From assembly GCF_001302565.1 (NCBI RefSeq), contig NZ_CP012750.1, positions 2,418,001 to 2,482,000 on the forward strand: a stretch of 64,000 bases of DNA, given 5' to 3'. The DNA is from Glutamicibacter halophytocola (GTDB taxonomy: Bacteria; Actinomycetota; Actinomycetes; Actinomycetales; Micrococcaceae). The notes under the pieces were generated by a model. The model did no database searches. It was not told where the DNA came from and worked only from the letters and a program-made list of their open reading frames with translations. Position 1 is the stretch's first letter. Every line of letters begins with the position of its first letter. The translations under genes were made by a program, and so were the position numbers. Of the stretch, positions 56,984 through 62,976 are shown in pieces.

Positions 56984-57009
56984 CCCCCGGCTTCAATAGA
57001 AACCGAGGG
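56984..57009 (-). terminator. terminator of truncated gene relic, copy 1
   Basis: Hairpin (minus strand) CCCTCGGTTTC / GAAGCCGGGGG with a 4-base loop, directly after the relic gene end. A similar one occurs at 58901-58928. Confidence 0.6.
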
Positions 57010-57027
57010 AGTTTAAGCTGAGAAGTC

Positions 57028-57049
57028 TTAGACGTTGAAGCGGAACTCC
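57028..57049. repeat. 22-base direct repeat, copy 1 (relic gene 3' end)
   Basis: Identical 22 bases to 58946-58967. Read on the minus strand they encode the last residues EFRFNV and a stop. The surrounding 20-30 bases are also similar, including the preceding CG-x-x-x peptide. Confidence 0.7.
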
Positions 57050-57073
57050 GCGCCGTCGCCACACATGCCAACC

Positions 57074-57609
57074 TCAGAGCACGACGTCAGAATGAGTCGC
57101 TACGTCGAACCGTTGTCCCGGATATCGCAAACCTGCGTAGTACATGTTCGTGTGTGCCACGATCTGTGCCCCTGTGACAGTTACGCCATCCCACTCGGCA
57201 TCCCCTGTCGTGTGTGCGTCGCCCACAAGAGTGACGTCGTATCCTTCAACGGCTGCACGCTGAGTCGTCGTTCTGATGCAGTAGTCCGATTGGGCCCCGC
57301 AATAATCAAACGTGTCGCCTCTAGCCGGTCGAGCGTCTGCCTCAGAAGCGTTTGCGCGAACGCGTCACGATAGTTCTTTCTCACTACTGCCTCGCCGTCG
57401 ATCCATTTAAGTGGAGCGACAAGATCCCATGCGGGCGTGCCCTCACCAACTGGATCGTGCATTACCCAAATCACCGGAACGGACCGCGATCTCGCCCGTT
57501 CGACGAGCTTAGCGACACGTTTGGCAACGCCATCCGCATCGAAGCATCCTGGGACTACGCCCTGCTGCATGTCAATAATCACGAGTACAGTTTCAGCAGC
57601 ATTCGACAT
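57074..57609 (-). pseudogene. isochorismatase-family hydrolase, frameshifted
   Basis: The first 106 codons encode a good isochorismatase-like cysteine hydrolase: VIIDMQQG (catalytic Asp), [12 protein letters not shown] and LIIAG. The frame then breaks in the G/C run at about 57293-57299 and continues in another frame as [26 protein letters not shown] and so on to a TGA at 57074. Inserting one G restores AGAQSDYC with the catalytic Cys and a protein of about 178 residues, the usual family length. So one base is missing: a real frameshift or a sequencing error. The ATG overlaps the higA stop. Confidence 0.85.
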
Positions 57610-57944
57610 CAGGCGACCTTCAGCGGCTTGATCTCAGCGATCCGGTCGCCGGCAAGGTCTTGGGCAATCTCCAGCTCATAACGCGTCTGCAGATTGAGCC
57701 AGAACTGAGGTTCCACACCGAAAAAGCGTCCGAGACGCAGTGCGGTGTCCGCAGTGATCCCCCGCTTGCCGTGCACGATTTCGTTGATCCTTCGCGGCGG
57801 GACACCGATCGACACCGCGAGCTTATTCTGGGTAATGCCGAACCCTTCGATGAAGTCCTCCATCAGGACCTCCCCCGGATGGATCGGTGCGATCTTGTCA
57901 GTGGTAGTCAACGATCTCCGCCGCCTCTGGTCCAAAGTTTGCAT
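57609..57944 (-). CDS. higA: HigA-family addiction-module antitoxin (no toxin beside it)
   Basis: 111-residue antitoxin: an extended N-terminus, then the HigA signature [17 protein letters not shown], a Cro/CI-type HTH ([21 protein letters not shown]) and [26 protein letters not shown]. HigA normally follows a HigB toxin, but the bases upstream on this strand do not encode one. It is therefore an orphan, either a solitary regulator or the remnant of a decayed pair. The ATG at 57944 was chosen; an upstream extension is not conserved. Confidence 0.85.
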   Translation of the reverse strand: MQTLDQRRRRSLTTTDKIAPIHPGEVLMEDFIEGFGITQNKLAVSIGVPPRRINEIVHGKRGITADTALRLGRFFGVEPQFWLNLQTRYELEIAQDLAGDRIAEIKPLKVA

Positions 57945-58131
57945 CTCGGTTACCCGTCCGCTACCGATCACTAATGCGGATGCTGGTTCATTACTGCAAA
58001 GATTCCATTGCTTGGTTAACGGCCCGCATTCGCTCACGTCCCCTTGGGCGCGAGACCCATTGTCGCGAGTACAACAAACGCTAAAAGCAGTTTTGACCTT
58101 CAAGAGGGCAGTTTGGGATTCTCTGCTGGAA

Positions 58132-58446
58132 TCAGGCTATCTGCATCCGCTGATCGCCCATCAGGTATTCCAAGGACAGCTCCCCTCCGACAGCTTCCAA
58201 ATAGTTGCGGATTGTGCCGATTTTTGCATTCTCAAGATCTCCATGCTCAATCTTCGAGACTTGACGCTGCCCCACACCAATGCGCTCAGCGAGCTCAGCT
58301 TGAGTGAGTCCAGCCTGTTCACGCAATTCGCGCAAGCGATAGGCACGAACCTCCGCAAGCATTCTCTGCTTGTGCTTCTCGACCCGGTCCCGATCGACTG
58401 GATTCTGAGCGAGAAAGTCCTTAAGAGACTTGGCCAACGCACTCAC
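58132..58446 (-). CDS. XRE-family antitoxin of a toxin-first TA pair
   Basis: 104-residue antitoxin. The C-terminal two thirds (about 35-95) form an HTH: LREQAGLTQAELAERIGVG and RQVSKIEHGDLENAKIGTI. The N-terminal part (LKDFLAQNPVDRDRVEKHKQRM) probably binds the toxin. It resembles HigA2-like antitoxins. Its start overlaps the toxin stop by four bases, so the toxin is translated first and the pair is coupled. Confidence 0.88.
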   Translation of the reverse strand: MSALAKSLKDFLAQNPVDRDRVEKHKQRMLAEVRAYRLRELREQAGLTQAELAERIGVGQRQVSKIEHGDLENAKIGTIRNYLEAVGGELSLEYLMGDQRMQIA

Positions 58447-58802
58447 TCTCCTCTTATCTTGTCTAAATGTTCATCGAACAATCGATCGGCATGTGGAAGG
58501 TTTTTCTCGTACCAGCCTTGCCAGTCACCAGCTTTATCGCCCGCAATTAGCATGATTGCCGCCCGCTCCGGATCGAACGCAAACAAGATTCGCAATTCTG
58601 ATTTGCCAGATGAACCTGGTCGAAGTTCCTTTATATTCTTATGGCGAGATGCTTTTACGGTGTCCACAATGGGTCGTCCGAGCTGGGGCCCAGAATCCTC
58701 TAGCAGTTCAATCGCGGCAACCACTTGCTCCCGGGAATCAACATCAAGCTCAGCAAGCCAAACCTCGATGAGCTCGATGAGCTCGATGTCCACGTTCCAC
58801 AA
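58443..58802 (-). CDS. RelE/ParE-superfamily toxin (phage Gp49-like, HigB type)
   Basis: 119-residue toxin of the Gp49/HigB group: WNVDIELIELIEVWLAELD at the start, the core RPIVDTVKASRHKNIKELRPGS, and SELRILFAFDPERAAIML then GDKAGDWQGWYEKN. Family members are ribosome-dependent mRNA interferases. The TTG at 58802 gives the family N-terminus MWNVDIEL. A longer frame to 58838 would contain the promoter and palindrome described below. The toxin gene precedes the antitoxin gene, as usual for this group. Confidence 0.85.
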   Translation of the reverse strand: MWNVDIELIELIEVWLAELDVDSREQVVAAIELLEDSGPQLGRPIVDTVKASRHKNIKELRPGSSGKSELRILFAFDPERAAIMLIAGDKAGDWQGWYEKNLPHADRLFDEHLDKIRGE

Positions 58803-58808
58803 GGAGAT

Positions 58809-58838
58809 AGAATAGACCCCACATGGTCTAAACTGCAA
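58809..58838 (-). promoter_or_regulatory. promoter with embedded palindrome for the toxin-antitoxin operon
   Basis: On the minus strand: -35-like TTGCAG, an 18-base spacer and -10-like TATTCT (58814-58809). The spacer contains the inverted repeat TAGACC / GGTCTA (58813-58830). The expected transcription start lies at the toxin's TTG, implying a leaderless or near-leaderless transcript and direct repressor control. Confidence 0.6.
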
Positions 58839-58900
58839 TAGTTAGAGCCACGCCCTAAAACGGACCCGAGGCATTACGTTTCAACTCCACAAGCAAGAAC

Positions 58901-58928
58901 GCCCCCGATTTCAAAAGAAACCGAGGGC
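58901..58928 (-). terminator. terminator of truncated gene relic, copy 2
   Basis: Hairpin GCCCCCGATTTC / GAAACCGAGGGC (with wobble pairs) and a 4-base loop, placed after the second relic gene end on the minus strand. Confidence 0.6.
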
Positions 58929-58945
58929 GCCAAAGCTATGCAGGA

Positions 58946-58967
58946 TTAGACGTTGAAGCGGAACTCC
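58946..58967. repeat. 22-base direct repeat, copy 2 (relic gene 3' end)
   Basis: Second copy of the 22-base repeat, 1,918 bases after the first. Minus-strand reading gives the peptide GSGEVSTCGNSVEFRFNV and a stop; an upstream in-frame TGA shows that only about 26 codons remain. The stretch 58968-59256 beyond it has no supportable gene. Confidence 0.7.
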
Positions 58968-59256
58968 ACCGAGTTCCCACACGTAGAAACCTCTCCACTG
59001 CCACGACTCGACCACGGAAAGGGTTGTCAGCGATGCGCTCAATCATTTCCTTCATCTCGTTAACGTACGTATCTGTCTGGAGGCTGTCACAGCGGTCCTC
59101 GGCATAAACGCCAGATCGATAAGAGGTTGCTGAGCACGGCCCAGGTGAATCGGTAACCCGTCAAGTCTTCTCGCGGCAGCGTCGAGGATGCCGTCGAGAT
59201 GCCCGGTACCTAGCGGGCGACGACTGCCGGATCGTGAAGCGGGAGAGCAACTGCAC

Positions 59257-59286
59257 TTGGGCATTATCGGTGCCGGAATCTATACT
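59257..59286 (+). promoter_or_regulatory. strong sigma-A-like promoter of the membrane-anchored gene
   Basis: -35 TTGGGC (59257-59262), an 18-base spacer and -10 TATACT (59281-59286). The ATG of the next gene begins seven bases after the -10 box, so the transcript is probably leaderless. Confidence 0.6.
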
Positions 59287-59293
59287 CATCAGC

Positions 59294-60025
59294 ATGACTG
59301 AGATGCTGGCAGCCCTTTTAGGCGCGATCGTTGGCGGGGCTCTCTCCGCTTGGGTGGGCTCACGGCAAACCGTCAAGGTTTTGAAGCACGAGACAGAACT
59401 GGCAGCGACGGAGCGGCGGGAAGCGCAGAGCGCCGATGAGGATCTGCGACGATCCTTCGTAGCCGATCAGTTGATTGCGGCACTCGCGGACTTTACGACG
59501 GTCAAGCGAAACGACAGGGACCTCTCGGCGTCCTTCGTGCGAATTCCGACGACAGCGGACGTCCATAGCGAACGAAACGGTCGTGCCTCGGCGCTATTGC
59601 AAGCGGGTTCAAGCCACTCACACGCACTGCCAGCGGAACTGCGCGCGCGATGGGATGCGCTGACGTGGCTAGTCCGCTTCAATCAGTCAGAGCAACCTGA
59701 ACGTTCAAAGGACCGGCGGCAGCGTGACGCCAGCGACCTACTGAACTATATCGAGTACGTGCGGCGATCCCTGTGTTCCGTAAGCGGGGATTACCCGGTG
59801 CTACCGCATTTCTCCGCGCCGGATGTACGCCGAGATGAACGACGCGCCTGGGGATTCAAACCCGAAGAGGTATACAACGAGCCCGACCTCACCGAATGGC
59901 ACTTCAGCTCTCGCCTTATCGGCAAGGTGAACTACACCTCCGGAGAGGTACGTTGGCACGGACCCGACGGACTCGTAGTGGATCTTTCGAACGAGACCAC
60001 CGAAACAGGTCCATCGGACGTGTGA
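59294..60025 (+). CDS. membrane-anchored coiled-coil protein, candidate defence component
   Basis: 243 residues, not recognised. A single N-terminal transmembrane helix (about 4-22, MLAALLGAIVGGALSAWVG) is followed by a charged coiled coil (about 25-75: VLKHETELAATERREAQSADEDL) and a soluble region with polar loops and some aromatic residues, ending TSGEVRWHGPDGL-like. ATG 59294 lies just after a strong promoter and has no ribosome-binding site. It precedes the TIR-like gene by 261 bases on the same strand. Confidence 0.7.
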   Translation: MTEMLAALLGAIVGGALSAWVGSRQTVKVLKHETELAATERREAQSADEDLRRSFVADQLIAALADFTTVKRNDRDLSASFVRIPTTADVHSERNGRASALLQAGSSHSHALPAELRARWDALTWLVRFNQSEQPERSKDRRQRDASDLLNYIEYVRRSLCSVSGDYPVLPHFSAPDVRRDERRAWGFKPEEVYNEPDLTEWHFSSRLIGKVNYTSGEVRWHGPDGLVVDLSNETTETGPSDV

Positions 60026-60235
60026 GATGGATGGCTCAACAATTCCAGCTGTACAGCGACCTTAGATTAGAAGCGGCCCAGGACCACGCGCTGATGGTGC
60101 AGCTGTCCGGGTAAAGCGCCAACCGACGAGCGAATTCGCACTTCTTCGAGTGTGACCAGAGACTTCCTCGACGTCACTGATCTCAGACGTATTCTCGAGG
60201 TCCAGCGAGAAGCACGTTGTAAACTACTCAGACGA

Positions 60236-60260
60236 GGCCCGTGCCTACACGCACGGGGCC
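60236..60260 (+). promoter_or_regulatory. 5' leader hairpin before the TIR-like gene
   Basis: Inverted repeat GGCCCGTGC / GCACGGGGCC (one bulged G), 26 bases before the GTG start and just upstream of the AAAGGGAG ribosome-binding site. It could be an operator, an attenuator or a terminator for the preceding gene; there is no T-tract. Confidence 0.35.
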
Positions 60261-60285
60261 CGCGGCAACTAACAAAGGGAGTCCT

Positions 60286-61206
60286 GTGGGCGCGGATCTG
60301 TTCATCTCGTATGCCTGGACATCAGACGAGCACAGAAAGTGGGTACGCCTGCTTGCAGCTCAGCTCAAGGCGCTCGGATTCGACGTGCTCATCGATGCCG
60401 ATGTCGATTATGGCAATGACCTCAACGGCTTCATGCGCCGCGTAGACGATTCCAAGCGCGTTCTACTCGTTGTCGACCAGAACTACGTCGACAGGGCTGA
60501 CACGATGCCAAATTCGGGCGTCGGCAAGGAGAGTCGCTGGATCTCGGAGGTGCATGGCGACCGTGAGGCCAACTGGATGTCAACCCTGTTCGTCAACAAC
60601 CCCGGTTGCAGGTTGCCCTCGTGGCTAGGCGATACCATGCCGAAGGGCTTCGACTTCAACCACTCATCCGACAGCCTTCAGCAGTTCCCCGGAGCCGAGC
60701 AGGTCGAAGACCTCTGGCGTTGGATCGCCGGGCTCCCGACCAACCGCGACAGTGCGACTCCGATCGCTACTCTTCGGGAGCGCTCGACGCGCTTGGAACA
60801 ACAAGCCGTGCGCACAGACCCCTCGCAGTGGCGAAGCCCAGACTTGGTGGGCGAGCGTCGCTTCGCATATGACGATGCACCACAGAGAACCTTCCACTGG
60901 GGCTTAGGGGACTCTGCCTTCGCCTTCACTGTAAGCGGGCACAGCAATGACTCTGTATACGTCCTCAAGGATTACGGGAAGGCCGTTGGCCTCGTTCGCG
61001 GCGAGATGCCCGACGATGCCGACATGGAGCGACATCTCATGCCCGGGCGCTCAGTTACTCCGCGGGTCGGTCAAAGCGTCATACTGATGAATGAGCACGG
61101 TCGGCTCGCCGTTGTTGAGATCATCGACATCGGAAGGGACACCTCGGAGATCCCCTATACCGCGCCGTATGTTACCTTCCGATGGCGAGTCATCGCGTCC
61201 TCTTGA
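60286..61206 (+). CDS. TIR/SEFIR-like domain protein with unknown C-terminal domain
   Basis: 306 residues. Residues 1-90 read as a TIR/SEFIR domain: ADLFISYAWTSDEHRKWV, then GFDVLIDADVDYGNDLNGF, KRVLLVVDQNYVDRAD and GVGKESRWI, where Glu82 is at the position of the NAD-hydrolysing or substrate-contact Glu. A Pro/Trp-rich linker (about 100-190) leads to a C-terminal beta-rich domain (about 200-306: HWGLGDSAFAFTVSGH, VGLVRGEMPDDADMER, APYVTFRWRVIAS) that I cannot identify. GTG start has AAAGGGAG upstream. Candidate effector of an anti-phage system. Confidence 0.78.
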   Translation: MGADLFISYAWTSDEHRKWVRLLAAQLKALGFDVLIDADVDYGNDLNGFMRRVDDSKRVLLVVDQNYVDRADTMPNSGVGKESRWISEVHGDREANWMSTLFVNNPGCRLPSWLGDTMPKGFDFNHSSDSLQQFPGAEQVEDLWRWIAGLPTNRDSATPIATLRERSTRLEQQAVRTDPSQWRSPDLVGERRFAYDDAPQRTFHWGLGDSAFAFTVSGHSNDSVYVLKDYGKAVGLVRGEMPDDADMERHLMPGRSVTPRVGQSVILMNEHGRLAVVEIIDIGRDTSEIPYTAPYVTFRWRVIASS

Positions 61207-61652
61207 TCCGTAATAGTTCAAGATTCCCGCCACCTGCTCATCGCGCTCCGAGTGAAGGATCGCGAGTAATGCAGAACCAATGCACGCTAGGGCCAGAGGT
61301 TAAAACTCGTACCGGAATATCACCACGTCACCACACGTAGGGCAGTCTGGGCAACTTCGGTGCGATCGTGTGGACGCGATTGAACAGCCGCCCGTGGTGA
61401 GCACAAGTGTTGCGCAAGAGATTCAGTGCCTTGAGCCAGCTCGTCAACTGCGGCGCTCTGAGCTCACACCCTCAGGGGACGGCGTCCTGAGCCTCCCGAG
61501 GCGAGAAGCCGTAAAGCTAGGTCAGGCTCCTCAGTCCATGAGCTCGGTCGCCGCCCATACGGGGAGTCGGCCCCTGCGGATACGAACGCAATCCATCACC
61601 CTCTCGGGTGCCGCCACTCGCGGACGTCGCCGCAGAGAGAAGCGTCTTGCCT
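61207..61652. other. 446-base gap without a supportable gene
   Basis: Frames on both strands here lack recognisable motifs. The composition turns more GC-rich toward 61,650, marking the transition into the next, foreign-looking segment. Confidence 0.45.
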
Positions 61653-62351
61653 TCATCGAGTCCGGAGCGGTTCGATCTGCTTCCCCTCCGCGGTGAAGTT
61701 CGCCGGGTCGAGCCAGGCCTCGAACGCTGCACGCACCCGCGGCCAGTCCTCGTCGATGAGCGCGTACCACGCGGTGTCGCGGTTGCGGCCCTTGACGACC
61801 GCCGCATGCCGGAACGTGCCCTCATACGTGAACCCGAGGCGCTCGGCGGCCCTGCGGGAAGGGGCGTTGAGGCTGTGGCACTTCCACTCGTAGCGCCGGT
61901 AGCCGAGGTCGTCGAAGGCGTGCCGCATCAGGAGATACTGCGCCTCTGTCGATGATGGTGTGCGCTGCAGCGCGCGCGAGAACACGACGTACCCGACCTC
62001 GATGACCCCGTTCTCGGGGTCGTGCCGCATGAGCGAGAGCGTGCCGAGCGCCGCGCCGGTGGCGTTGTCGACCACGGCATAGTGGCGCGGGTCAGCGCTC
62101 CGTGATGCCTCAACGGCCCAGTCCTCGAAGGACTCCCGGGTCGCGAACGGGCCGACCGGAAGGTAGGTCCAGTCGCGGTCGTCCGGCGCGGTTGCGTGGG
62201 CCGCGTAGAGGTCGTCGGCGTGCCGCGCCGGGTCGAGTCGTTCGAGCGTGCAGTACCGCCCGTTCAACGTCGCCACCTCAGGCACGGGTACCGGTGCCCA
62301 GTCGGGGACCGGGTCGCCGATCGGCTGTCCGTGGTCGTCATGGGTCGTCAT
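61653..62351 (-). CDS. RimL-like GNAT acetyltransferase
   Basis: 232-residue acetyltransferase. Cofactor and core segments are VIEVGYVVFSRALQRTPSSTEA, VGYVVF and YEWKCHSLNAPSRRAAERLGF, then GTFRHAAVVKGRNRDTAWY. The N-terminal 25 residues are proline-rich. GC content is clearly higher than in the rest of the window. ATG 62351 was chosen at the start of the family domain; the open frame continues upstream to 62708 inside the neighbouring gene and is not used. Confidence 0.85.
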   Translation of the reverse strand: MTTHDDHGQPIGDPVPDWAPVPVPEVATLNGRYCTLERLDPARHADDLYAAHATAPDDRDWTYLPVGPFATRESFEDWAVEASRSADPRHYAVVDNATGAALGTLSLMRHDPENGVIEVGYVVFSRALQRTPSSTEAQYLLMRHAFDDLGYRRYEWKCHSLNAPSRRAAERLGFTYEGTFRHAAVVKGRNRDTAWYALIDEDWPRVRAAFEAWLDPANFTAEGKQIEPLRTR

Positions 62352-62371
62352 GGTGGTGCTCCTCGGATCGG

Positions 62372-62863
62372 TCAGATGTGGGCCGGGGCGGCGTCGTAGG
62401 TCACCCAGTGCGTGCGGGTCGCGACCTGGTCGTAGAGGGCGCGCGCCCGGGCGTTGTCCTCCGCGGTGATCCACCGAACCATCGACCGGCTTTCGGCCCC
62501 CGCGATCTCTGCGAGCCGTGCGAGGATCGCACGAGCAGCGCCCCGGCCGCGGGCCGCTGGGTCGGTGAAGAGGTCGTCGAGCCAGATTCCGACGGTGCCC
62601 GTCGAGGGCCTCGAGAAGGGGCGGTGATGGCCGATCGCCACGATGCCGCCCTCGCCCTCGGCCACCAGCGCCCTGCACTCGTGCCCCGGGTCCATGAGCC
62701 AGCCCCACACGCGCGAGACGACTTCTTCGGACTCCGGCAGCCGGTAGAACTCACGGTAGCCGCGGAACAGCTCTCGCCAGCTGGCCTCGTCGGCGGCGGC
62801 GAGTGGGCGGATGATGAGGGGCGCGGTGGGAGCCAAGTGCGGAGACCTTCCAGGAGTAGGCAT
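62372..62863 (-). CDS. GNAT acetyltransferase
   Basis: 163-residue acetyltransferase from ATG 62863: IIRPLAAADEASWREL at the start, IWLDDLFTDPAARGRGAARAIL for acetyl-CoA binding and WITAEDNARARALYDQVA at the C-terminus. A longer frame to 62917 exists but adds an unrelated Arg-rich N-terminus. It lies 20 bases upstream of the RimL-like gene on the same strand and diverges from the MocR regulator. Confidence 0.82.
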   Translation of the reverse strand: MPTPGRSPHLAPTAPLIIRPLAAADEASWRELFRGYREFYRLPESEEVVSRVWGWLMDPGHECRALVAEGEGGIVAIGHHRPFSRPSTGTVGIWLDDLFTDPAARGRGAARAILARLAEIAGAESRSMVRWITAEDNARARALYDQVATRTHWVTYDAAPAHI

Positions 62864-62976
62864 GGACGACGCGGCGAGCCGGTGCCCGCGACGCGTCAAC
62901 ATCGATGCTACAGCCATTTCCGGACCGTCACCAATGCCAGAAAAGGCGAATCGAGATGGACCAGTAAAATGGGAGC

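Larger units (their letters stand above)
56168..57073. other. gap without a supportable gene; relic sequences
   Basis: About 900 bases with no convincing gene. A plus-strand frame (56392-56742, 116 residues, containing VALRIANLIEKGEFLAASEIAKV) and minus-strand frames covering the same bases have no recognisable motif or good start. The 3' part contains a truncated gene end (minus strand, C-terminus ending EFRFNV) with its own terminator at 56984-57009. Looks like decayed or recently rearranged sequence. Confidence 0.5.

Noticed and set aside
57028..58967. Prophage or integrase att-site pair
   Set aside because: The direct repeats look like attachment sites, but no integrase, phage or transposase gene is present and the flanks diverge; kept only as gene-end relics.
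61370..61696. 108-residue plus-strand frame before the acetyltransferase genes
   Set aside because: Arg/Ser-rich with no motif; it lies in the composition transition and ends inside the next gene.
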